DNA from: Thiohalobacter sp.
GTDB lineage: Bacteria > Pseudomonadota > Gammaproteobacteria > Thiohalobacterales > Thiohalobacteraceae
DNA length: 64,000 nucleotides
Reading direction: 5' to 3'
Assembly: GCF_027000115.1 (NCBI RefSeq)
Contig: NZ_JALTON010000013.1
Location: 1 to 64,000, forward strand
Each line of letters opens with the position of its first letter. Position 1 is the stretch's first letter. Below, in pieces: positions 25,289 through 33,598 of the stretch. A model generated the notes under the pieces. That model searched no databases. It saw only the letters and a program-made list of their open reading frames with translations, and was not told where the DNA came from. A program made the translations under genes and the position numbers.

Positions 25289-26434
25289 ATGAAAAACGAC
25301 GCGTTGCAGGATCTTTTTGCAGTGGAACCGGAGATCATCTATCTCAACCACGCCGCCGTCGCGCCCTGGCCTGTCCCGGTGCAGGAGGCCGTGTGCCGCT
25401 TCGCGCGGGAGAATGCGCACGCGGGGTCGCGGCACTATCCGCGTTGGCTGGCCACCGAGCAGCGGCTGCGCGAACGCGCCGCGCGCCTGCTGGGCGTCGA
25501 GGGCACGGACGGCATCGCCCTGGTCAAGAACACCTCCGAGGGCCTGTCCTTCGTCGCCCACGGGCTGGACTGGCAGCCGGGCGACGAGGTCGTGATCCCG
25601 GCCGGCGAGTTCCCCTCCAACCGCATCGTCTGGGAATCGCTGGCCCCGCAGGGCGTGGTGGTCCGCGAGGTGGCGCTCGACTTCGCACAGCCCGAGGCCG
25701 CGCTGATGGCCGCCTGCGGACCGGCCACCCGGTTGATGTCGGTGAGCGCGGTGCAGTACGCCAGCGGCCTGCGCCTCGATCTCGACCGGCTGGGCGCCTA
25801 CTGCCGCGAGCACGACATCCTGTTCTGTATCGATGCCATCCAGTGGCTGGGCGCCCTGCCCTTCGATGCGGTGGCCGCGCGGGCGGATTTCGTTGTCGCC
25901 GACGGTCACAAGTGGCTGCTCGCCCCGGAGGGGCTGGGGCTGTTCTTCTGCCGCGAGGCCCTGCTGGACCGGCTGAAGCTGCACGAGTACGGCTGGCACA
26001 TGGTGGCCCATCCGGGCGAGTTCGACCGGCGCGACTGGGCGCCCGCCGCCAGTGCCCGGCGCTTCGAGTGTGGCAGCCCCAACATGCTCGGCGTGCACGC
26101 CCTCGACGCCGCCCTGGGACTGCTGCTGGAGATTGGCCTGGACCGGGTCGCGGCGCGGATCGCGGAACGGACGGACCGGCTGGTGGCCGCCCTCGCCGAC
26201 GACGACCGCTTCCGCCTGCTCAGTCCGGCCTCGCGGGAACGCCGCGCCGGCATCGTCACCTTCGCACCGCTGCGGGAGACGCCGGAGGCCCTGTTCGAGC
26301 GTCTGCAGGCCGCCGGGGTCCAGTGCGCGCTGCGTGGCGGCGGGGTGCGGCTGTCGCCCCATTTCCATACCCCCATGGCACAGATCGAACGGGTGCTGGC
26401 ACTGCTGGAAGAAGGGCCGGCTTCACAAAATTGA
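25289..26434 (+). CDS. Class V aminotransferase, cysteine-desulfurase-like
   Basis: A 381-residue fold-type I PLP enzyme. It starts YLNHAAVAPWPVPV, typical of the isopenicillin-N-epimerase/selenocysteine-lyase-like branch. GIALVKNTSEGLSFVAHGL binds the phosphate, DAIQWLGALPFD precedes the PLP lysine in FVVADGHKWLLAPEGLG, and RRFECGSPNMLGVHAL follows. No conserved desulfurase Cys loop of the IscS or SufS type is evident, so sulfur transfer should not be assumed. GGGGGAAG precedes the ATG at 25289. It is a single gene after a repeat-rich gap. Confidence 0.85.
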   Translation: MKNDALQDLFAVEPEIIYLNHAAVAPWPVPVQEAVCRFARENAHAGSRHYPRWLATEQRLRERAARLLGVEGTDGIALVKNTSEGLSFVAHGLDWQPGDEVVIPAGEFPSNRIVWESLAPQGVVVREVALDFAQPEAALMAACGPATRLMSVSAVQYASGLRLDLDRLGAYCREHDILFCIDAIQWLGALPFDAVAARADFVVADGHKWLLAPEGLGLFFCREALLDRLKLHEYGWHMVAHPGEFDRRDWAPAASARRFECGSPNMLGVHALDAALGLLLEIGLDRVAARIAERTDRLVAALADDDRFRLLSPASRERRAGIVTFAPLRETPEALFERLQAAGVQCALRGGGVRLSPHFHTPMAQIERVLALLEEGPASQN

Positions 26435-26557
26435 CGTTTTTTCAGATAGCTTTGGTCCCGAAGCTAAGTCCGGGGCCCGCGCGGCCGATAAAGCTGTCAG
26501 GAAACCCGTGGCCGGTGACGGGGTCTCAATTGATGGGACGACACCCACGGAGGCACG

Positions 26558-27457
26558 ATGCGGTTCGGATTCAAGGCGTGGCTGGGACAGGCACTGAGTC
26601 GGTGGCTGACGGCCGAGCAGCCGCACGACCGCACGCCGCTGTGCGATTTCGAGCGCCTGCGCTACGAGATCCGTCCCGCCGACGTGCTGCTGGTCGAGGG
26701 CCGTTCCCGGGTCAGCGAGGTGATCAAGAACATCACCCAGAGCCCCTGGACCCATTCCGCGCTCTACATCGGCCGGCTGGCCGACATCGATGATCCGACC
26801 GTGCGCGAGCACGTCTCCTATCTCTACGACGGCGATCCCAACGATCAACTGGTGATCGAGGCCCTGCTCGGAGAGGGCACCATCGTCAACCCGCTGGACA
26901 AGTACGAAAAGGATCACCTGCGCATCTGCCGGCCGGCGGGGCTTTCGCGTTCCGATGCCCAGGCGGTGATTGCGCATGCGGTCAATCATCTCGGCTGCGA
27001 CTATGACATCCGTCAACTGCTGGACCTCGCGCGCTTCCTGTTCCCCTATGGCCTGCTGCCCAGGCGCTGGCGATCCAGTCTGTTTGAGCACAATGCCGGC
27101 ATTCCCACCCGCACCGTCTGCTCATCGATGATCGCGGCCGCCTTCGACCATGTGCACTTTCCCGTGCTGCCCGTGGTCCAGCGCGCCGAGGACGGCCGGT
27201 TGCGCCTGTACAAGCGCAATGCCCGGCTTTACACCCCTCGCGACTTCGACTACTCCCCCTACTTCGAGATCATCAAATATCCCTATGTGGGCCTGGAGGA
27301 TCGTGCCCTCTATCGATCACTGCCCTGGGACGAGGAAGGCCAAGTATGCAACGACCAGGGTGACTGTTTCGTGCCGGTATCACGGGAAAACAGGGCCGCG
27401 GCCCTCGACGACGCCCGCGATCCGGTCGACCTGCAACCGAAGGACGCCGCGCAGTAG
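26558..27457 (+). CDS. YiiX-like NlpC/P60-superfamily hydrolase
   Basis: A 299-residue protein of the circularly permuted papain-like group (YiiX/YebB, DUF830). IRPADVLLVEGRSRVSEVIK leads to the catalytic His in SPWTHSALYIG; the catalytic Cys is in TRTVCSSMIAAAFDHVHFP, later in the chain, as expected for the permuted fold. No signal peptide is visible. Relatives act on amide or ester bonds, possibly of lipids or peptides; the substrate is unknown. GGAGG stands before the ATG. Confidence 0.85.
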   Translation: MRFGFKAWLGQALSRWLTAEQPHDRTPLCDFERLRYEIRPADVLLVEGRSRVSEVIKNITQSPWTHSALYIGRLADIDDPTVREHVSYLYDGDPNDQLVIEALLGEGTIVNPLDKYEKDHLRICRPAGLSRSDAQAVIAHAVNHLGCDYDIRQLLDLARFLFPYGLLPRRWRSSLFEHNAGIPTRTVCSSMIAAAFDHVHFPVLPVVQRAEDGRLRLYKRNARLYTPRDFDYSPYFEIIKYPYVGLEDRALYRSLPWDEEGQVCNDQGDCFVPVSRENRAAALDDARDPVDLQPKDAAQ

Positions 27458-27481
27458 CGCAGTCGAAACGCGGCGCCCACC

Positions 27482-27766
27482 TATTAACCCGGCAACCAAA
27501 TATATCGTGTTCAGGATGCAGAGAAAGGCGGTGAACAAGGCGTGGCTCACAGGCAATGGCCCTGCCCTTGGCAAGAGCCACAACGCAGTGCAGGGGCTTT
27601 CTCTGCATCCCTGACAGGTTCAAGATCAAGGGAAAGGCCGGGCTGTACCGGCCCACAGTCTGCGTTGTCGTCGCTTGCTGTAGGGGTGCTACAGCGGCGC
27701 GCCGACGCCTTGTTGTGGACCGGCACAGCCCGGCTGAACACGACATATTTGGTTGCCGGGTTAATA
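27482..27766. mobile_element. MITE-like element with 33-bp terminal inverted repeats
   Basis: A 285-bp element bounded by 33-bp inverted repeats (27482-27514 and 27734-27766) that differ at a single base. They begin TA-TTAACCCGGCAACCAAAT, so a TA target duplication fits. Inside, GGATGCAGAGAAAG (from 27514) and CTTTCTCTGCATCC (about 27598-27611) form a nested palindrome, with GTGGCTC/GAGCCAC within it. It encodes no protein. The right end is 1 base from the AAGGAGG of fadE. It fills the 322-bp gap between the YiiX-like gene and fadE. Confidence 0.85.
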
Positions 27767-27779
27767 AAAGGAGGCGCGC

Positions 27780-30209
27780 ATGACCCTCTTCGAGATCGGC
27801 ATCCTGCTCCTGACCCTGGGGTTGCTGGCCGCGTTGCGTGCCTCCGGCCGGCTGTGGGTGGGCACGCTGACAGTGCTCTGGCTGCTGTGGCTCCCCACCG
27901 GTCCCGGTGCGCCGGCTGCCATCGCCGCCCTGCTGCCGGTCGCCGTGCTGGCGGTGCTGGTCCTTCGCCCCGACCTGCGCCGGCAGTGGCTGAGCCGCCC
28001 GCTGCTGACCGCCTTCCGCAATACCCTGCCGCCCATGTCCGACACCGAGCGCGAGGCGCTGGAGGCTGGCACCGTGGGCTGGGAGCGGGAGCTGTTCAGC
28101 GGCCGACCCGACTGGCAACAGCTGTTCGATCGTCCGCTCAGCCGGCTCACGCCAGAGGAGCGGGCCTTCCTCGAAGGACCTGTCAATGAACTCTGCGCCA
28201 TGGTCGACGACTGGCGGGTGACCCATGAGGACTTTGACCTGCCCCCCGAGGTCTGGGACTTCATCAAGCGCAACGGTTTCTTCGGCATGATCATCCCCCG
28301 CGAGTACGGCGGGCTGGCGTTCAGCGCCGAGGCGCACAGCCGGGTGGTGGCGCGCATCGCCGGCCGCAGCATCACCGCCGCGGTTACGGTCATGGTGCCG
28401 AACTCGCTGGGACCGGCCAAGCTGCTGCTGCACTACGGCACCGATGCGCAGAAGGCACATTATCTGCCCCGGCTGGCGCGCGGCGAGGAAATCCCCTGCT
28501 TCGCCCTCACCGGGCCCGAAGCCGGCTCCGATGCCGCCTCGCTGCCGGACCGCGGCGAGGTCTGCCGTGGCCAGTGGCAGGGCGAGGAAGTGGTCGGCAT
28601 CCGCCTCAACTGGGAGAAGCGCTACATCACCCTGGGGCCGGTCGCCACCGTGCTCGGGCTGGCCTTCCACCTCTACGACCCCGAGCACCTGCTCGGGGAA
28701 CAGGAAGACCTGGGCATCACCCTGGCGCTGATTCCCACCGACACCCCCGGCATCGACATCGGCAACCGCCACTTCCCGCTCAACATTGCCTTCCACAACG
28801 GCCCCAATCGCGGCCACGACGTGTTCATTCCGCTGGACTGGATCATTGGCGGCCCCGAGCGCGCGGGCCAGGGCTGGCGCATGCTCATGGAATGCCTCGC
28901 CGACGGCCGCGCCATCTCGCTGCCGGCGCTGAGCACGGGCGCCGGCATGCTGGCCTCGCGCGCCACCGGCGCCTACGCCGCGGTACGCAAGCAGTTCAAG
29001 CTGCCCATCGGCCGCTTCGACGGCGTCGGCGCGGCGCTGGCCGCCATCGCCGGGAACACCTACCTGATGCAAGGTGCCCGCGCGCTCACCTGCAGCATGC
29101 TCGATCAGGGCGAGAAGCCCTCGGTGGCCTCGGCGATCGTCAAGTACCACATGACCGAACGCATGCGGGTGTTGATCAACCACGCCATGGACATCCAGGG
29201 TGGCAGCGGCATCTGCCTGGGACCGCGCAACTTCATCGGCCGCGTCTACCAGGCCCTGCCCATCAGCATCACGGTGGAGGGCGCCAACATCCTCACCCGC
29301 AACCTGATCATCTTCGGCCAGGGCGCGGTGCGCTGCCATCCCTATGTCCATGCCGAGATGGAGGCCGCCGCCGACCCCGACGCCACACGAGCACTGGAAC
29401 GCTTCGATGCAGCCTTCTTCGGCCACGTGTCGCTGGCCCTGTCCAATGCCGTGCGCTCGCTGTTCCATGGCCTGACCGATGGCTGGCTGGCCCGGGTGCC
29501 CAACCCCTGCGGCTGTCGCCGCCAGCTCCAGCGCCTGACCCGGCTGAGCGCCGCGCTGGCCTGGGCCTCCGAGGTCGCCATGCTGACCCTCGGCGGGAGC
29601 CTCAAGCGCCGCGAGCGGCTGTCGGCGCGCCTCGGCGATGTACTGAGCTATCTTTATCTGGCCGGCGCCGCGATACGCTGGCATGCCGAACACGGCTGTC
29701 CCGAGGAGGACCGTCCGCTGATGCGCTGGGTCATGGACGATTGCGTCGCCCGCTCCCAGCAGGCGCTGCACGAGTTCTGCCGCAACCTGCCGTTGCGCCC
29801 CGCCGGCTGGCTGCTGCGCCTGTGGCTGCTGCCCTGGGGCACGCATCCCGGTCCCGACGACCGGCTCGAGCGCCAGGTCGCCGACCTGCTGCTGGCGCCC
29901 GGCCCCGCGCGCGACCGCCTCACCGAAGGGCTCTACGTGCCCGACGGTCTCGACCAACCGCTGGGCCGGCTCGAGGACGCCCTGCGCAAGGCCCGCGACG
30001 CGGCACCCGTACTGGCGCGGATGCGCCGCGCCATGCGCAAGGGCGAGCTGCCGAAAGGCGATCCCGAGCAGCTGCTGGACGCAGCGCTCGAGGCCGGCGT
30101 CATCGACGCCGACGAGCGCGCCGCGGTGGAAGCCGCGGTGGCCGCACGCCGCGAGGTCATCCAGGTCGACGAATTTCCCCCCGAGGCCCTGAAAAGGAGA
30201 CAGGCATGA
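27780..30209 (+). CDS. fadE: Acyl-CoA dehydrogenase, FadE type
   Basis: An 809-residue membrane-anchored flavoprotein for the first step of beta-oxidation. Two hydrophobic segments occupy about residues 1-65, as in E. coli FadE, and overall length is nearly the same. The dehydrogenase core shows FGMIIPREYGGLAFS, CFALTGPEAGSDAASLPD for FAD binding, WEKRYITLGPVA, and the C-terminal region AMDIQGGSGICLGPRNF with VEGANILTRNL. The C-terminal 250 residues form the extra FadE helical domain. It is first in an operon of four fad genes; its stop overlaps the next start by 4 bp. Confidence 0.96.
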   Translation: MTLFEIGILLLTLGLLAALRASGRLWVGTLTVLWLLWLPTGPGAPAAIAALLPVAVLAVLVLRPDLRRQWLSRPLLTAFRNTLPPMSDTEREALEAGTVGWERELFSGRPDWQQLFDRPLSRLTPEERAFLEGPVNELCAMVDDWRVTHEDFDLPPEVWDFIKRNGFFGMIIPREYGGLAFSAEAHSRVVARIAGRSITAAVTVMVPNSLGPAKLLLHYGTDAQKAHYLPRLARGEEIPCFALTGPEAGSDAASLPDRGEVCRGQWQGEEVVGIRLNWEKRYITLGPVATVLGLAFHLYDPEHLLGEQEDLGITLALIPTDTPGIDIGNRHFPLNIAFHNGPNRGHDVFIPLDWIIGGPERAGQGWRMLMECLADGRAISLPALSTGAGMLASRATGAYAAVRKQFKLPIGRFDGVGAALAAIAGNTYLMQGARALTCSMLDQGEKPSVASAIVKYHMTERMRVLINHAMDIQGGSGICLGPRNFIGRVYQALPISITVEGANILTRNLIIFGQGAVRCHPYVHAEMEAAADPDATRALERFDAAFFGHVSLALSNAVRSLFHGLTDGWLARVPNPCGCRRQLQRLTRLSAALAWASEVAMLTLGGSLKRRERLSARLGDVLSYLYLAGAAIRWHAEHGCPEEDRPLMRWVMDDCVARSQQALHEFCRNLPLRPAGWLLRLWLLPWGTHPGPDDRLERQVADLLLAPGPARDRLTEGLYVPDGLDQPLGRLEDALRKARDAAPVLARMRRAMRKGELPKGDPEQLLDAALEAGVIDADERAAVEAAVAARREVIQVDEFPPEALKRRQA

Positions 30210-31525
30210 GCACCGTTGCCGATCCCGGCCTGAACGGCCGGCCGGTTCATGTGGTGGATGGCGCGCGTTCGCCCTTTCTCAAGGCGCGCGGCGAACCCGG
30301 CCCCTTCACCGCGGCCGACCTGGCGGTGCAGGCCGCGCGCGGCCTGTGCCTGCGCCAGCCCTTCCCCCCCGAGGCCTTCGACGAGGTGGTCGCCGGCTGC
30401 GTGATGCCCGGCCCCGACGAGGCCAACATCGCGCGCGTGGTGGCGCTGCGGCTGGGCTGCGGCGAACGCGTCCCCGCCTTCACCGTGCAGCGCAACTGTG
30501 CCTCGGGCATGCAGGCACTGGATACGGCGGCGCGCAACATCGCCTCGGGGCGCTCGGACCTGGTCCTGGCCGGCGGCATCGAGGCCATGAGCCACGCACC
30601 GGTATTGCTGGGCACCGCCATGGTCGCCTGGCTGGCGGGCTGGAACAACGCACGCAACTGGCAGGCGCGGCTGCGCCAGCTCGCTCGCCTGCGGCCGAAG
30701 CATCTGGCCCCGGTCATCGGCCTGCTGCGCGGCCTGACCGACCCCGTGGTCGGCCTGTCCATGGGTCAGACCGCGGAGATCCTCGCCCATCGCTTCGGCA
30801 TCGACCGCGAGGCCATGGACCGCTTCGCGCTCGAAAGCCATCGCCGCCTGGCCGCGGCACAGGACGCCGGTCATCTGGTCGAGATCGAACCCGTCTATGA
30901 TCGCCATGGCAAGGTCCATCTCGCCGACGACGGCCTGCGCCGCGACACCTCCATGGAGTCGCTGGCGAAACTGCGCCCGGTGTTCGACCGGCCCTTCGGC
31001 CTGGTCACCGCCGGCAACAGCGCCCAGATCACCGATGGCGCGGCCTGGCTGATCCTGGCCTCGGAAGCGGCGGTGGCGCAATACGACCTGCCGGTGCTGG
31101 GGCGGCTGGTGGATTCGAGCTGGGCCGGTTTGGATCCAGCGCAGATGGGTCTGGGCCCGGTGCATGCCATGGCCCCGTTGATGCAGCGCCACGGGCTGGA
31201 CAGCGGCGACATCGACTACTGGGAGATCAACGAGGCCTTCGCCGCGCAGGTGCTCGCCTGCCTCGCGGCCTGGACCGATGACGACTATTGCCGCGCGGAA
31301 CTGGGACGTGATACTGCCTTCGGGCCGATCGATCGCGAACGCCTGAACGTCGACGGCGGTGGCATCAGTCTCGGCCATCCGGTCGGTGCCAGCGGCGCAC
31401 GCATCGTGCTGCACCTGCTCCATGTGCTCAGGCGCAACGGTGCCCGCCGCGGCATCGCCAGCCTGTGCATCGGCGGCGGCCAGGGCGGCGCCATACTGGT
31501 CGAGAACGAGGGCGCGACGGCATGA
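30206..31525 (+). CDS. fadI: Acetyl-CoA C-acyltransferase (FadI/FadA-type thiolase)
   Basis: A 439-residue thiolase, the last step of the beta-oxidation cycle. The acyl-carrying Cys is residue 98 in QRNCASGMQALD; NVDGGGISLGHPVGASGARI provides the His, and CIGGGQGGA contains the second active-site Cys. The length and the long insertion (about 125-165) are closer to FadI than to FadA. ATGA overlaps join it to fadE before and to the FadJ-like gene after, so translation is probably coupled. The FadI symbol follows length and partner; a FadA-like role is possible. Confidence 0.93.
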   Translation: MSTVADPGLNGRPVHVVDGARSPFLKARGEPGPFTAADLAVQAARGLCLRQPFPPEAFDEVVAGCVMPGPDEANIARVVALRLGCGERVPAFTVQRNCASGMQALDTAARNIASGRSDLVLAGGIEAMSHAPVLLGTAMVAWLAGWNNARNWQARLRQLARLRPKHLAPVIGLLRGLTDPVVGLSMGQTAEILAHRFGIDREAMDRFALESHRRLAAAQDAGHLVEIEPVYDRHGKVHLADDGLRRDTSMESLAKLRPVFDRPFGLVTAGNSAQITDGAAWLILASEAAVAQYDLPVLGRLVDSSWAGLDPAQMGLGPVHAMAPLMQRHGLDSGDIDYWEINEAFAAQVLACLAAWTDDDYCRAELGRDTAFGPIDRERLNVDGGGISLGHPVGASGARIVLHLLHVLRRNGARRGIASLCIGGGQGGAILVENEGATA

Positions 31526-33564
31526 GCGACTGGCAGCACTGGAAACTGGAACGCGACGACGACGGCATCGCCTGGCTGGCCGCCGACCGCGCCGGCAGCA
31601 GCACCAACGTGCTGGACGAGGCCGTGCTCACCGAGCTGATCGCGGTGCTGGATCATCTAGCCGCAGATGCCCCGCGCGGGCTGGTGCTGTATTCGGCCAA
31701 GCCCGGCGGCTTCATCGCCGGGGCCGACATCCGCGGCTTCCGCGGCATCCGCGACCGCGATCTGGCGCTGGACTTCATCCGCCTGGGCCAGCGCGCGGCC
31801 GATCGCCTCGAGGCCGTGCCCTGGCGCACGGTCGCCATGATCCACGGCTTCTGCCTGGGCGGGGGCATGGAGCTGGCGCTGGCTTGCGACCACCGCGTGG
31901 CCCGTGACGACGATGCCACCCGGCTGGGACTGCCCGAGGTCCGGCTGGGCATCCACCCCGGCTTCGGCGGCACCCTGCGCTCGGTGCGTCTGCTCGGCGG
32001 CCTGCCGGCGCTGGAGCTGATGCTCACCGGCCGTGCCCTGCGCGCGCGCCAGGCCCGCAAGCTGGGGCTGGTGGACCACGCGGTACCGGAACGCCACCTC
32101 CGGCGCGCCGCCCGCCGACTCGCGCTCGAGGGCGGCCGGTCGCATCGCCCGGACTGGAAGGCGCGCCTGTCCAACCAGCCGCTGGTGCGACCGCTGCTGG
32201 CGAAGGTGCTGCATGCGAGGACGGCCCGCAAGGCGCGTCCCGAACACTACCCGGCACCGCATGCGCTGATCGATCTCTGGCGCGACCATGCCGACGACCC
32301 GGCGCGCATGCTGGAGGCCGAGGCCGAGTCGGTGGCGCGGCTGATCGTCGGCGACACCGCGCAGAACCTGGTCCGGGTGTTCTTCCTGCAGGAACACCTC
32401 AAGGGCCTGGCGAAGCAGGTCGACTTTTCGCCGGCCCATGTACACGTGGTGGGCGCCGGCGTCATGGGCGGCGACATCGCCGCCTGGTGCGCCCTGCGCG
32501 GGCTGCGGGTCACCCTGCAGGACCAGACGCCCGAACGCATCGCCCCGGCCGTCGGTCGCGCGCACAGGCTGTTCTGCGAGCGCCTGCGCGACCCGCGTGC
32601 CGTGACTGCGGCCTTCGACCGCCTGATTCCCGATCCCACCGGCCGCCATGCCGGCCATGCCGATCTGGTGATCGAGGCCATCTTCGAGGACGCCGATGCC
32701 AAACGGGCGCTGTACCGGGACCTGGAGCCGCGGCTGAAGCCCAAGGCCTTCATCGCCACCAATACCTCGAGCATTCCGCTGGAGGCGCTGGCCCCCGCAC
32801 TGGAACGACCGGAACGACTGGTCGGCCTGCACTTCTTCAATCCGGTGGCGAAGATGCAGCTGGTCGAGATCGTGCGCGGCCAGGACAGCGCCGACGAGGT
32901 GATCGACCGCGCCATGGCCTTTACCCGCCGCATCGACCGCCTGCCGCTGCCGGTGGCGAGCCGGCCCGGCTTTCTGGTCAACCGCATCCTCATGCCCTAC
33001 CTGCTGGAAGCGGTCGAGCTGGTCGAGGAAGGCGTGCCCGGCAGCCTCGTCGATCGTGCCGCGCTGGACTTTGGCATGCCCATGGGACCCATCGAACTGG
33101 CCGACACCGTGGGCCTGGACATCTGCCTACACGTCGCCGAGATCCTCGGCAAGGCCTTCGACCAGGCGCTGCCGGCACGATTGCAGGAGCTGGTCGATGC
33201 CGGCCGGCTGGGCCGCAAGAGCGGCCAGGGCTTCTACCGCTGGCGCAAGGGCAGGCCCATCAAGCCCAAGGCACCCTCGGGCTACCAGCCGCCGGCCGAC
33301 CTCACCGACCGCCTCATCCTGCGCATGCTCAACGAGACCGTGGCCTGTCTGCGTGAACAGGTGGTGGCAGACGAGGAACTGGCCGATGCCGGCATGATCT
33401 TCGGCACCGGTTTTGCACCCTTCCGCGGCGGGCCGGTGCATTATATCCGCAGCGAGGGCGTCAAGGACCTGAAGATCCGGCTGCACGATTTGACCGCCCG
33501 CCACGGCTCGCGCTTTACTGCCGATCCGGGCTGGGACCAACTGGCGCAAGCCGGCAAGGACTGA
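31522..33564 (+). CDS. fadJ: Multifunctional enoyl-CoA hydratase/3-hydroxyacyl-CoA dehydrogenase
   Basis: A 680-residue bifunctional beta-oxidation enzyme. The N-terminal crotonase domain (about 1-190) shows PGGFIAGADIRGF, GFCLGGGMELALACDHRVA and GLPEVRLGIHPGFGGT with both catalytic Glu positions. The NAD-binding domain starts near residue 308 (VHVVGAGVMGGDIAAW) and continues with NTSSIPLEALA and LVGLHFFNPVAKMQLVEIV. The C-terminal half carries the paired dehydrogenase helical domains (RPGFLVNRILMPYLLEA). Its stop is 34 bp before the ligase gene. FadJ or FadB cannot be decided firmly from sequence by eye. Confidence 0.94.
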   Translation: MSDWQHWKLERDDDGIAWLAADRAGSSTNVLDEAVLTELIAVLDHLAADAPRGLVLYSAKPGGFIAGADIRGFRGIRDRDLALDFIRLGQRAADRLEAVPWRTVAMIHGFCLGGGMELALACDHRVARDDDATRLGLPEVRLGIHPGFGGTLRSVRLLGGLPALELMLTGRALRARQARKLGLVDHAVPERHLRRAARRLALEGGRSHRPDWKARLSNQPLVRPLLAKVLHARTARKARPEHYPAPHALIDLWRDHADDPARMLEAEAESVARLIVGDTAQNLVRVFFLQEHLKGLAKQVDFSPAHVHVVGAGVMGGDIAAWCALRGLRVTLQDQTPERIAPAVGRAHRLFCERLRDPRAVTAAFDRLIPDPTGRHAGHADLVIEAIFEDADAKRALYRDLEPRLKPKAFIATNTSSIPLEALAPALERPERLVGLHFFNPVAKMQLVEIVRGQDSADEVIDRAMAFTRRIDRLPLPVASRPGFLVNRILMPYLLEAVELVEEGVPGSLVDRAALDFGMPMGPIELADTVGLDICLHVAEILGKAFDQALPARLQELVDAGRLGRKSGQGFYRWRKGRPIKPKAPSGYQPPADLTDRLILRMLNETVACLREQVVADEELADAGMIFGTGFAPFRGGPVHYIRSEGVKDLKIRLHDLTARHGSRFTADPGWDQLAQAGKD

Positions 33565-33598
33565 CCCGCACCATTCCACAACAAGAGCGAGAAACGGA

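Noticed and set aside
25289-26434. Cysteine desulfurase supplying sulfur for the sulfur genes
   Set aside because: The PLP lysine is clear but no IscS- or SufS-type catalytic Cys loop is seen, and no iron-sulfur assembly gene is near.
27273-29957. An 894-codon open frame on the minus strand opposite fadE and across the MITE
   Set aside because: Rich in Gln, His and Gly with no recognisable motif; a typical antisense shadow of a GC-rich gene.
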